Of a stretch of 64,000 nt of DNA, positions 7,349 to 16,209 are shown in pieces; position 1 is the first letter of the stretch, and each line of letters starts with the position of its first letter. The notes under the pieces were generated by a model. That model was not told the DNA's origin. It searched no databases and saw only the letters and a program-made list of their open reading frames with translations. The position numbers were made by a program, and so were the translations under genes. This DNA comes from CAZCPB01 sp044223975 (lineage in GTDB: Bacteria > Planctomycetota > Phycisphaerae > Phycisphaerales > UBA1924): the NCBI GenBank assembly GCA_044223975.1, contig JBGALI010000002.1:1-64000 (forward strand), read 5' to 3'.

Positions 7349-10105
7349 ATGGCCGAAGATAATCGCCCCGATCCCGCCCTCCTCCTCACCCGAGCCAATC
7401 GAGAGGAATCGCGCTCCACCCGCGGCCGTCTCAAGATCTTCTTCGGTGCGGCCCCCGGCGTCGGCAAGACCTACGCCATGCTGTCGGCGGTGCAGCGGCT
7501 GGCGAGCGATGGCGTGGACGTGGTGATCGGCCTCGTCGAGACGCACGGGCGGGTCGAGACCGAGCAGATGCTCCTGGGGCTCGACATCCTGCCCCGCCGC
7601 CCGGTCGAATACCGGGGGCAGGACGGCGCCGCCATGCACGTCACACTGCACGAGTTTGACCTGGACGCGGCCCTCTCCCGCAAGCCCGAGATCCTGGTGG
7701 TGGATGAGCTCGCCCACACCAACGCTCCGGGCTCGAAGTTCGAGAAGCGATGGCAGGACGTGCAGGAGCTGCTCAAGGCCGGGATCACCGTCTACACCAC
7801 GCTCAATGTGCAGCACATCGAGAGCCTCAACGACGTGATCGCCCAGATCACGGGCGTGCAGGTGCGCGAGACCGTGCCCGACGCGGCGGTCGAGGAGGCC
7901 GACGAGATCGAGCTCGTGGACCTGCCGCCGGACGTGCTGCTGGACCGACTCAAGGCGGGGCGCATCTACATCCCAGAGAGCATCCAGCACGCGACCGATT
8001 CGTTCTTCCGCAAGGGCAACCTGACCGCGCTCCGCGAGCTGGCGCTCCGGCGCACCGCCGAGTGGGTGGACGGCCAGATGCGCCAGTACAAGGAGGGCAA
8101 GGGGATCCGCGCGATCTGGCCCGCCACCGAGCGCATTCTCGTCGCGGTGAGCCCGAGCCCGGCGTCCGGCAAGATCGTCCGCGCGGCCAAGCGCATGGCC
8201 GCGGGCCTGCACGCGGACCTCGTCGCGGCCTACGTGGAAACGCCGCGGACCGCGCACCTGCCCGAGTCCGACCGCGACCGCGTGATGCAGACGCTGCGGC
8301 TGGCGGAGAGCCTCGGGGCCGAGACCGTCACGCTCAGCGGATCGGACGCTGCCGCGGAGCTGGTCTCGCTGGCGCGCTCGCGGAACGTGAACAAGATCGT
8401 CGTCGGCAAGACGGGCCGCTCGCGCCTCGGGGAGGCGCTGCTGGGCTCGTTCGTCAACAACCTCATCCGGCTGAGCGCCGACATCGACGTGTACGTGATC
8501 CGCGGTGACTCTGACGCGCCGACGGCGCAGGCCGAGGCCGGCTCATTCCGGTCCGCGCGGCGACGCTCCGGACCGTGGGGTTACGCCGGCGCGCTGGCGA
8601 TCGTCCTGGTGCTCACCGTGCTCTCCACGCTCCTCCTTCACAGGCTGGACCTTGCGAACATCGTGATGGGCTACCTCGCGGGCGTCGTGGTCGCGGCCGT
8701 GTGGCTCGGACGCGGGCCGGCCGTGCTGGCCGCGGTGCTCGGGGTCGCCGCGTTTGATTTCTTCTTCGTGCCTCCGACGTTGACGTTCGTGATCTCCGAT
8801 GCGCAGTACGTCCTGACGTTCGCGGTCATGCTGGGCGTGGGCCTGCTCATCGCCAACCTGACCACGCGTCTGCGCGGCCTTGCCGACGCCGCCCGGGAGC
8901 GGGAGCGCCGGACCTCGCTGCTCTACGCGATGTCGCGCGAACTCGCCGCGGCGAGGGATCGGCGCGAAGTGGTCTCGGCCGCCGCGCAGCACGTCCACGA
9001 CACGTTCGAGTGCGACGCGGCGATCCTCGTGCCCGCGGGGCCGAGCGCTCCCGCGGCCGTCGAGGTGGCGGGCTGGGCCGGATCGCCCGACTGGTTCGAC
9101 GACCGTGAGCGCGGCGTCGCCCGCTGGGCCTTCGACCACGCCAAGCCGGCGGGGCTGGGCACGCGGGCGCTGCCGGCCGCCGCGGGACGCTACCAGCCCC
9201 TTTCGGCCTCTCAAGGCAAGATCGGGGTGCTCGCGGTGCGTCCGCGTGACCGGGAGAACCTGCTTGGCACGCCGCAGATCCTGCTGCTGGACACCTTCGC
9301 CAATCAGATCGCGCTGGCCCTGGAGCGCGTGGCGCTCATCGAGGGCCAGCAGTCGGCCCGGATCGAGGCCGAATCGGAGCGGCTCCGCAGCGCCCTGCTC
9401 AGCTCTGTCTCTCACGACCTTCGCACGCCGCTGGCGACCATCGCCGGCGCCGCCAGCGCTCTCCAGCAACCCGGCCGGGCGCTCGACGACGCCACGCGCA
9501 CCGACCTGACCGAAAGCATCGTGCGCGAGGCCGAGCGCCTCAACGACCTGATCGCCAACCTCGTCTTTGCCACGCGGATCGAGGCGGGCGGCGTCGACGT
9601 GCGGCGCGAATGGACGACGATCGAGGAGATCGTCGGCGCCGGGCTTTCGAGGCACCGCGAGGCTCTCGCGGTGCGTCCTTTCAAGATCAGCATCCCGGCG
9701 GAGCTCCCCCTGGTTCGCGTGGACAACGCGATGCTGCCGCAGGTCATCCACAATCTCGTCGACAACGCCCTGCGCTACACCCCGGATGGCACGCCGGTCG
9801 ACATCGCGGCGTGGGCCACCGACACGAACGTCGTTGTCCGGGTGGCCGACGAGGGCCCGGGGCTCGCCGATGAGGAGGCGCCGAAGGTGTTCCAGCGCTT
9901 CTACCGGGGGCGCGCCGCGCGCGCAGCGGGGTCACGCGGCGGGATCGGGCTGGGCCTCACGATCTGCGAGGGGATCGTCAAGGCCCACGGCGGGCGCGTC
10001 TGGGCCGAGGCGAACAAGCCGCGCGGCGTGGCGTTCTACCTTTCGCTGCCGATCGAACGTCCGCAGCCGCTCGTTCCGGCCGAGGCCGCGGAACCCGTCG
10101 CATGA
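7349..10105 (+). CDS. kdpD: Sensor histidine kinase KdpD
   Basis: A 918-residue sensor of K+ limitation and turgor. N-terminal KdpD domain with Walker A GAAPGVGKT at about 33-41 and DELAHTNAPG, then a universal-stress-protein-like domain (RILVAVSPSPASGKI), a four-helix DUF4118 membrane region (about 415-520), a GAF-like segment, HisKA with His689 in SVSHDLRTPLAT, and an ATPase domain (NLVDNALRYTPDG, GIGLGLTICEGI). The start at 7349 (MAEDNRPDP) was chosen because the longer GTG frame from 7229 would overlap the preceding gene by 86 bases. It shares an ATGA overlap with kdpE. Confidence 0.96.
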   Translation: MAEDNRPDPALLLTRANREESRSTRGRLKIFFGAAPGVGKTYAMLSAVQRLASDGVDVVIGLVETHGRVETEQMLLGLDILPRRPVEYRGQDGAAMHVTLHEFDLDAALSRKPEILVVDELAHTNAPGSKFEKRWQDVQELLKAGITVYTTLNVQHIESLNDVIAQITGVQVRETVPDAAVEEADEIELVDLPPDVLLDRLKAGRIYIPESIQHATDSFFRKGNLTALRELALRRTAEWVDGQMRQYKEGKGIRAIWPATERILVAVSPSPASGKIVRAAKRMAAGLHADLVAAYVETPRTAHLPESDRDRVMQTLRLAESLGAETVTLSGSDAAAELVSLARSRNVNKIVVGKTGRSRLGEALLGSFVNNLIRLSADIDVYVIRGDSDAPTAQAEAGSFRSARRRSGPWGYAGALAIVLVLTVLSTLLLHRLDLANIVMGYLAGVVVAAVWLGRGPAVLAAVLGVAAFDFFFVPPTLTFVISDAQYVLTFAVMLGVGLLIANLTTRLRGLADAARERERRTSLLYAMSRELAAARDRREVVSAAAQHVHDTFECDAAILVPAGPSAPAAVEVAGWAGSPDWFDDRERGVARWAFDHAKPAGLGTRALPAAAGRYQPLSASQGKIGVLAVRPRDRENLLGTPQILLLDTFANQIALALERVALIEGQQSARIEAESERLRSALLSSVSHDLRTPLATIAGAASALQQPGRALDDATRTDLTESIVREAERLNDLIANLVFATRIEAGGVDVRREWTTIEEIVGAGLSRHREALAVRPFKISIPAELPLVRVDNAMLPQVIHNLVDNALRYTPDGTPVDIAAWATDTNVVVRVADEGPGLADEEAPKVFQRFYRGRAARAAGSRGGIGLGLTICEGIVKAHGGRVWAEANKPRGVAFYLSLPIERPQPLVPAEAAEPVA

Positions 10106-10830
10106 ACACGCCATCGCACAGCCCTTTGCTGCTCATCATCGAGGACGAAGAGCCGATCCGGAAGTTCCTGCGCGCCACGCTGGAGAGCCTGGGCTATCGC
10201 GTCAAGGACGCGGCGACCGCGCGCGACGGGTTGCTTCAAGCCCGCACGCAGCGCCCGGACATGATCCTCCTCGACCTGGGCCTTCCCGACGGGGACGGGC
10301 TGGACGTGACAAGGCAGGTGCGCACCGAGTCACGAGTGCCGATCATCGTGCTCTCCGCCCGCGGCCAGGAGGCCGACAAAGTTGCCGCGCTCGACGCGGG
10401 CGCCGATGACTACCTCACCAAGCCGTTCGGCGTGGGCGAACTGACCGCGCGCATTCGAGTCGCGCTCAGGCACGCGGCACGGCCGGCGTCTTCGGCCGAG
10501 CCCGTCTACGAGGCCACGATCGGCGGCCGGACTCTCCGTGTCGATCCGGTGGCCCGCTCCGTGAGAATCCACGAGGCAGGCGGCGGTCGCGAGCTTCGCC
10601 TGACTCCGACGGAATTCAAGCTCCTGGCGTTCCTCGTGAAGCACGCGGGCAAGGTGCTGACGCACCAGCAGATCCTCAAGGAGGTCTGGGGACCGACGCA
10701 CGGCACGGACGTGCAGTACCTTCGGGTGTACGCCGCGCAGCTCCGTCAGAAGCTTGAAATCGTGCCCGCGCAGCCGCGGTTCCTGATCACGGAGGCGGGC
10801 GTGGGCTATCGGCTGGCAATCCCGGAGTAG
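10102..10830 (+). CDS. kdpE: Response regulator KdpE (OmpR family)
   Basis: A 242-residue two-component regulator: receiver domain with acidic pocket EDEE, phosphoacceptor Asp58 in LLDLGLPDGDGLD and Lys in DDYLTKPF, followed by a winged-helix DNA-binding domain ending in FLITEAGVGYRL. Partner of KdpD, expected to activate the kdp promoter at low K+. It is the last gene of the operon. Confidence 0.96.
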   Translation: MNTPSHSPLLLIIEDEEPIRKFLRATLESLGYRVKDAATARDGLLQARTQRPDMILLDLGLPDGDGLDVTRQVRTESRVPIIVLSARGQEADKVAALDAGADDYLTKPFGVGELTARIRVALRHAARPASSAEPVYEATIGGRTLRVDPVARSVRIHEAGGGRELRLTPTEFKLLAFLVKHAGKVLTHQQILKEVWGPTHGTDVQYLRVYAAQLRQKLEIVPAQPRFLITEAGVGYRLAIPE

Positions 10831-11247
10831 AGGTTTGGGCACGCCTTGTTCGAAGGGTCCTGCTGCGCACGCGCGTGAAGCACGTCGGCGCGTAGCAGCC
10901 GCCTCACGCGCCGGGCGCGTCGAACGCGGTTCGCTGCCGCGGACTTATCGGCCGGTGCGCCCCACCGCCGAGTGTGTCGGACGCGCGCTCGGGGGGCGGC
11001 CGCATCGGCGACTTTCTCCAAGATCGGCTTGGGAGCGGGTCGCGGGGTGTCGACCTTGAAGATGTGCACGGGTTTCCCGCACGTCGGGGGCGGGCCCTGC
11101 GCAGGTCCGGGAACTTCGACGGGCCCGGTGATCGGCTCCGGCTTTCGGGGCACCCTCCGGAGAACCCCCCACTTCCGTGGGGGGCTCCACGATCGGCCCC
11201 GGCGGGTGGGGCGCCGGCACCGGGATCGTTGCAAGCAGGAGTTGGCC
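10831..11247. promoter_or_regulatory. Intergenic region after kdpE with a strong stem-loop
   Basis: A gene-free stretch of 417 bases. A perfect 8-bp stem, CCCCCCAC (11165-11172) and GTGGGGGG (11177-11184) with a TTCC loop, is flanked by GGAG and CTCC that extend the pairing (11159-11188). There is no T-tract, so it is either a kdp-operon 3-prime end or a leader structure of the next gene. An AGGAG ribosome-binding site precedes the ATG at 11248. Frames in this stretch lack family features. Confidence 0.5.
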
Positions 11248-13002
11248 ATGACGACGCGAGATCTGTTCGAAGCGCTCGAGACGCGCCGGTTGATGTCGAC
11301 GTTCACGGTGACGACCACGACCGACACCGGGATGGGGTCGCTGCGCTTTGCGATCCTGAGCGCCAACTCCGCGCCCGGCGCCGACACGATCGACTTTGAC
11401 CCTTCGCTCGCCGGGCAGACGATCGCGCTGACGGGCGGGCAGATGACGATCTCCGACGACGTGACGATCACGGGCGCGGGCGGCCCGCTCACCATCAGCG
11501 ACAACAGCACGTCGCGCGTGTTCTTCATCGGCAGCGGGATCAGCGTGACGATCAACGCGGTGACCATCACCGGCGGCGCCGCGGGGCCGTCCGGCGGCGG
11601 CGCGATCGCCAACACGGGCACGCTGACGCTGACCAACTCGACGATCACGGGGAACTCGGGGACCAACGGCGGCGGCATCTACAACACCGGAACGCTCACG
11701 GTGGTCAACTCCACGATCTCGGGCAACACGTCGCAGCAGAACGGCGGCGGGATCAACAATCTCGGGACGCTGTCGGTGATGAACTCGACGATCACCGGGA
11801 ATACGTCTGCGGTGCTCGGCCAGGGCGGCGGGATCACCAACAGCAACAACGGCTCGGCGACGATCAAGAGCTCGATCGTGGCGGGGAACACGGGCGGCGA
11901 CATCGCCGGCACGCTCGCCCCCGGTTCGACCAACAACCTGGTCCAGAACGGAGCCACGGCGGGCGGGCTGACCAACGGCGTCAACGGGAATCTCGTGGGC
12001 GTCGACCCGCTGCTGGGGCCTCTAGCCGTCAACGGCGGTCCGACGCGGACGCACGCGCTGCTGACCGGCAGCCCCGCGATCGACAAGGGCTCGAACCCCA
12101 ACTCGCTCACGACCGACCAGCGCGGCGCCGGGTTTGCGCGCGTGAGCGGGCTCGGGGCCGACATCGGGGCGTTCGAGGTCGTCAACGCAACGCCGCCGGC
12201 CGACGCGTTCATCGACCTGTACAACCAGAACGCCGTGGGCGGCCTGGTCGACGGCGACTGGATCGCCGACTCGCTGAACGCGGCGGTCTCGAACGTGGCC
12301 ACCTCCGACGCGTACTGGGGGGCCCGCAACAACTGGTTCCAGGACAGCCAGGGCAACGTGTGGTCGTTGTGGCAGGGCGGTGATGTTCACCTCAGCCAGA
12401 CGCACCCGGGGCAGCACGTGTGGGTGCTGACCAACCTGACCGACGCGGCGGGGCTGACGGGCACCATGAACTTTGCGCCAGGCTCGCTCTCGGGAATCAC
12501 CACGGGGTGGAACGCGTTCAATATCCAGGGAATCCAGGACGGGAAGCTCACGGCCCTGTGGTGGTCGCCGGCGGGCAGCGCCGGGACCTACATCGATACC
12601 GACGGCCAGACCAAGCAGGGCGGCGGCTGGGGCGTCCGCGGCAACGGCTGGAGCCTCAGCAGCATCAGCGACGCGGCCACCGCCATCGGCGGCGCGATCA
12701 CCACGCCGCCCGCGGCGTTCCTGGCGTACTCGGAGAGCCAGGGCAACGGCCGGACCGAGTTTGACCCGCGGCTGACACGGTTCATCTCCAACGGCGGCAT
12801 GTCGGTGGTGGTGGTCGACGTCAACCACCGCGTGTACGCCATCACGTTCAGCACATCGCAGCGCGCCATCGCGGGCGCGCGGCCGGACCTCAACAACACG
12901 TGGGTGCTGGAGCCTCTGTCGGAAGTGCCGTCGCTGGCGGACTATGGATTGAGCGGTCAAGTCGCGACGTTCGAGCAGGCGTACATCGACGCGGCGACGT
13001 GA
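11248..13002 (+). CDS. LEPR-type secreted protein with parallel beta-helix and unknown C-terminal module
   Basis: 584 residues. The start at 11248 places the variant LEPR motif LFEALETRRLMS at residues 6-17 and has an AGGAG site; longer upstream frames lack this logic. About residues 20-270 are right-handed beta-helix repeats rich in NST-ITGN turns (SGNTSQQNGGGINNLGTLSV), closing with the choice-of-anchor-Q signature GSPAIDKGSN, TDQRGAGFARVSG and ADIGAFEV. The last 270 residues are a separate Trp/Asn-rich module (NNWFQDSQGNVWSLWQGGD) that I cannot assign. Likely exported to the cell surface; role unknown. Confidence 0.75.
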   Translation: MTTRDLFEALETRRLMSTFTVTTTTDTGMGSLRFAILSANSAPGADTIDFDPSLAGQTIALTGGQMTISDDVTITGAGGPLTISDNSTSRVFFIGSGISVTINAVTITGGAAGPSGGGAIANTGTLTLTNSTITGNSGTNGGGIYNTGTLTVVNSTISGNTSQQNGGGINNLGTLSVMNSTITGNTSAVLGQGGGITNSNNGSATIKSSIVAGNTGGDIAGTLAPGSTNNLVQNGATAGGLTNGVNGNLVGVDPLLGPLAVNGGPTRTHALLTGSPAIDKGSNPNSLTTDQRGAGFARVSGLGADIGAFEVVNATPPADAFIDLYNQNAVGGLVDGDWIADSLNAAVSNVATSDAYWGARNNWFQDSQGNVWSLWQGGDVHLSQTHPGQHVWVLTNLTDAAGLTGTMNFAPGSLSGITTGWNAFNIQGIQDGKLTALWWSPAGSAGTYIDTDGQTKQGGGWGVRGNGWSLSSISDAATAIGGAITTPPAAFLAYSESQGNGRTEFDPRLTRFISNGGMSVVVVDVNHRVYAITFSTSQRAIAGARPDLNNTWVLEPLSEVPSLADYGLSGQVATFEQAYIDAAT

Positions 13003-13038
13003 GAGCGATGGAAGCGCCGGCTGGCGCGTGCAAAGGAC

Positions 13039-14892
13039 TCAGGGTCGGCGCAGTTCCACCAGGGCCGCATCTCTGGCCGGTTGTGGAGCGGCGCACGACC
13101 TGATGTCGGCCTCGACGCCCGTCAGGACGTCGGCATAGTTCAACGCGGCCGCGGCTTGCGGCTGGGCGTCCGAGCGTGCGGCGGCGAGCACGCGATCGCG
13201 CAGCGCGTTCAGCGAGGCGGGCGCGGATGGGCCGAGGCGCCACACGGCCCGCTCGAGCGCGTACAGCTCGTTCATCATGGCGAACCGCCAGCGGTTCGGC
13301 GGTGCCGCGATGGAGAGGTCGGGCTCCGAACGGCGGGCGTCGTCGATGTACGGCGTCACCCAGTGCCGACCGTCGCGCGAGAGCACGGCCATGGGGCGCG
13401 AGATCAGGCGCTCGCGCTGGGGGGCGGTCAGAGGGAGCGAGAGCGTGATGGTTTGGACCGAGTCGCCCTCGCCGGTGCGCGCCGAAACTTCCAGGCCGTC
13501 CTTAGCGATCCGGACGGTGATCCCGATCTGGAGGGTGTTTGCGCTGGCGTCGCGGAAGGCGCCCGTGAAATCGGCGGACACCTGACCTGCACCAAGGTCG
13601 GTTCCGTCGACGAGCAGGCGCTTGCGCTCGGCGACGAGCACCTTGACGAACGAGCGTCCCTCGACGCCCAGGGCCATGCCGGCCACGCCGCTGTCGGGAG
13701 TCTCGTTGAGGCCGACGAGGCAGCCGACGGTGGGCTCCGGCACGCCCCTCTCGACCGGACCGACGAGGGCCGAGCGAGGGTGAAGCGGATAGTCCATGAC
13801 GAGCGGGTCGTATCGGGGCGTGTCGCCGGGTGCGAAGAGCAGGTCGGTCTGGGAATAGGCTCCCGTCTGCGGGTAGCCGTACGACATCATCGCGTCGCCG
13901 TCCTGCTCCCAGCCCCAGTCGACGTAGTGGAACGATGAGCGGCGTGCGCGAAGCCACGCGTCGAAATCTTCGTCGAGTGTGGCGCTGCCGAAGAGCTCCT
14001 CGATGAGGCGCGCCGAGTCGTCCTGGTGCTTGCCGTACAGGTTGAGGCGGAAGAGTTCGTCGCGCCAGATGCGGAAGCGCATGAGGCGGCTGGGGTCGGA
14101 GCTGAAGTAGGTGTAGAGCAGGAAGCCGACATCACGCCCGCCGCGCGTGCCGCGGAGGATGTCGCCGGCCTTGAACGGCTCTCGTGCGTACCCCGCCAGG
14201 CCCGCGTCGTACCAGTTGTTGACGGTGGGCTTGTCGACGACGGCCATGGTGAGGCGCTGGGGAGCGCTTTCCCAGACGTGGTGGGCCACGGCGTCGGCCA
14301 CGCCCTCGTAGTACCAGGGCGGGGTGGTCATCGTGGTACCGTTCAGGCAGATCTGGTAGAGGTGGGCGCACTCGTGCAGCATGATGTAGCGCTGGTGGTA
14401 CTGCAGGGTGCCGCTGGGGTAGTTGTACGCGGCGTTGATCCCCTCGTAGGCGATGCCGCCGCCGCCGAAATCCCAGTTGATTCCGTCGGTCTCCATCGCG
14501 CTCTTGAGCGAGGCGGTGCTGGCCCCGTAGATCACGGCCATGCGCGTGGTGTCGATGCCGGGGATCTCGCGCCCGAAGCACTCGACGTAGTGCGGGTAGG
14601 CCAGTTCGAGCAGCGTCAGGAGGTACCTGGCGCGATCGGCGTTGTAATCGGTCTGGAGGGCGTAGTGGCGGCTGACGAACCACGTGAATCCCGGCGCGTT
14701 CTTGAGGCGGTCCTTCGAGAATGTCTGCGGGATGTTCTGGCCCACGCTCTCGACGGTGATCGACCCGAGCGTTGAGGTGCGCCCCGAGACGATCATTTCG
14801 ACCGGCGTGGACTCGGGCGGGGGAACGTCCTGGGACGCGAGCAACGGACCGCCGAGCAGCACGGCCAGGGCCGCCAACAGGTGCATCTTCAC
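13039..14892 (-). CDS. Secreted HEXXH zinc peptidase (DUF1570/peptidase-MA-like)
   Basis: A 617-residue protein with a signal peptide (MKMHLLAALAVLLGGPLLAS). Zinc-binding HECAH is at 173-177 and a second acidic ligand candidate, Glu196, lies in WYYEGVADAVA, the gluzincin arrangement seen in DUF1570 and peptidase-MA-like proteins. The C-terminal half looks like beta-rich and helical accessory domains. Start is GTG at 14892 with GGAGG five bases upstream; ATG at 14886 is equally possible. It converges with the LEPR gene (36-base gap). Substrate unknown. Confidence 0.7.
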   Translation of the reverse strand: MKMHLLAALAVLLGGPLLASQDVPPPESTPVEMIVSGRTSTLGSITVESVGQNIPQTFSKDRLKNAPGFTWFVSRHYALQTDYNADRARYLLTLLELAYPHYVECFGREIPGIDTTRMAVIYGASTASLKSAMETDGINWDFGGGGIAYEGINAAYNYPSGTLQYHQRYIMLHECAHLYQICLNGTTMTTPPWYYEGVADAVAHHVWESAPQRLTMAVVDKPTVNNWYDAGLAGYAREPFKAGDILRGTRGGRDVGFLLYTYFSSDPSRLMRFRIWRDELFRLNLYGKHQDDSARLIEELFGSATLDEDFDAWLRARRSSFHYVDWGWEQDGDAMMSYGYPQTGAYSQTDLLFAPGDTPRYDPLVMDYPLHPRSALVGPVERGVPEPTVGCLVGLNETPDSGVAGMALGVEGRSFVKVLVAERKRLLVDGTDLGAGQVSADFTGAFRDASANTLQIGITVRIAKDGLEVSARTGEGDSVQTITLSLPLTAPQRERLISRPMAVLSRDGRHWVTPYIDDARRSEPDLSIAAPPNRWRFAMMNELYALERAVWRLGPSAPASLNALRDRVLAAARSDAQPQAAAALNYADVLTGVEADIRSCAAPQPARDAALVELRRP

Positions 14893-15015
14893 AGCCGCCT
14901 CCGTGCGCCCGGCGCGCGTGGTCCCGCGATTGATCGGCGCCCATGACCATCCTTAGCGCGATGCGCGCACGAGCAGTCTATTCAGGGACCGGCATGATGC
15001 CTTTTTCACGTTGAT

Positions 15016-15067
15016 CGGCACGCCGCGGCGCGGCAGCGTTTCAATCGGGCGTGCCGCGCTGTAAAAT
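15016..15067 (+). promoter_or_regulatory. Inverted repeat and possible -10 element before the methyltransferase
   Basis: Perfect 9-bp arms CGGCACGCC (15016-15024) and GGCGTGCCG (15048-15056) flank 23 bases, and TGTAAAAT (15060-15067) follows immediately, resembling a -10 hexamer in otherwise GC-rich DNA. The position, about 50 bases before the ATG at 15118, fits an operator over a promoter. No regulator is suggested by the sequence. Confidence 0.4.
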
Positions 15068-15117
15068 CACCGGACAGCCCTTGGCCGCCGATCCTGGCGC
15101 CGAGATGGGAGCACGCC

Positions 15118-15948
15118 ATGACCACACCACCGTCCGGCCCGACCCCCGACTTTGAGGCGATCAAGCAGCGGCAACAGGCGACGTGGGCCACGGGCGATTT
15201 TTCCGTTGTGGCCGCCCGCATCGTCCTGACGGCCGAGCAGCTCTGCGAGTCGGCCGATCTTCAGGCCGGGTGGCGCACGCTGGATGTCGCGACCGGCAGC
15301 GGGAACGCGGCGCTGGCGGCGGCGCGCCGGGGGTGCGTTGCGACGGGGGCCGATTACGTTCCGGCCCTGCTCGAGCGGGGGCGCCTGCGGGCGGAGGCGG
15401 AACACCTGCGCGTGGAGTTTGTGGTGGGCGACACTGAGTCACTGCCCTTCCCCGACGCCTCGTTCGACGCGGTGACGTCGATCTACGGGTCGATGTTTGC
15501 GCCCAACCACGAGCGTGCCGCGGCTGAGATCGCGCGGGTGTGCCGGCCCGGGGGCAGGATTGCGCTGGCCAGTTGGACGCCCGCGGGGTACGTGGGCGAG
15601 ATGTTCCGGTTGTTCGCCAAGTACGTTCCGCCCGCCCCGGGGCTCTCGCCGCCGACGCTGTGGGGGACTGAAGAGCACCTGCGGAAGATCTTCGGCGGGG
15701 CGATCGGATCGATACGGAGCGCCACGCGTCAGGCCGTGTTCCGGTTCCGGTCGCCGGAGGAGAAGATCGAGCTCTTCCGCGCGTACTTCGGGCCGACGGT
15801 GCGTGCGTTTGCGGCGCTCCCGCCCGATAAGCAGCGCGAACTTGAGCGGGAATGGGCGGGGCTCATCCGACGCTTTGATCGCAACACGGGCGGCGGTCCG
15901 GTCGCGATCGTCGGGGATTATCTGGAATCGGTCATCGAGCGGGCGTGA
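15118..15948 (+). CDS. Class I SAM-dependent methyltransferase (UbiE-like)
   Basis: A 276-residue Rossmann-fold methyltransferase. SAM-binding motif I is LDVATGSGNAAL at about 55-66, followed by GADYVPALLERGR (acidic post-I position) and VVGDTESLPFPDASFDAVTSIYGSMF, typical of the ubiquinone/sterol/small-molecule methyltransferase group. A GGGAG ribosome-binding site precedes the ATG. The substrate cannot be read from the sequence, and neighbours give no pathway. The stop is followed by a perfect palindrome, CGTTGCGCAACG (15952-15963). Confidence 0.85.
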   Translation: MTTPPSGPTPDFEAIKQRQQATWATGDFSVVAARIVLTAEQLCESADLQAGWRTLDVATGSGNAALAAARRGCVATGADYVPALLERGRLRAEAEHLRVEFVVGDTESLPFPDASFDAVTSIYGSMFAPNHERAAAEIARVCRPGGRIALASWTPAGYVGEMFRLFAKYVPPAPGLSPPTLWGTEEHLRKIFGGAIGSIRSATRQAVFRFRSPEEKIELFRAYFGPTVRAFAALPPDKQRELEREWAGLIRRFDRNTGGGPVAIVGDYLESVIERA

Positions 15949-16136
15949 GGGCGTTGCGCAACGAAAGAGCAAAACGGCGGGCACCCTCCACCGCCAATCG
16001 CCGTGCGCTCCATAATTCTTGGCGCACAAGGATCATGAATCGGGCGGCGAGTTGGGCGCGACTCGTTTCCGTATCGTGCTCGTCAGCATGTCTCTTTCTG
16101 AAGGGCGCGATGGGGTAGGTGGTGTAGAAGAGAAAG

Positions 16137-16178
16137 CCAACCCACCCCCCCGGCCCCCCTCCCTCTGGGAGGGGGGAG
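16137..16178 (+). repeat. Intergenic C-rich hairpin repeat, copy 2
   Basis: After CCAACCCACCCCCCCGG come perfect 10-bp arms CCCCCCTCCC (16154-16163) and GGGAGGGGGG (16167-16176) with a TCT loop. It sits between two convergent genes (methyltransferase and GH32), the expected place for a bidirectional terminator. Open frames through it give the low-complexity peptide PPRPPSLWEGG, a marker of spurious frames here. Confidence 0.85.
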
Positions 16179-16209
16179 TGGTGGGCGCGAGAGTTGGGAC
16201 ATTTCCGTG

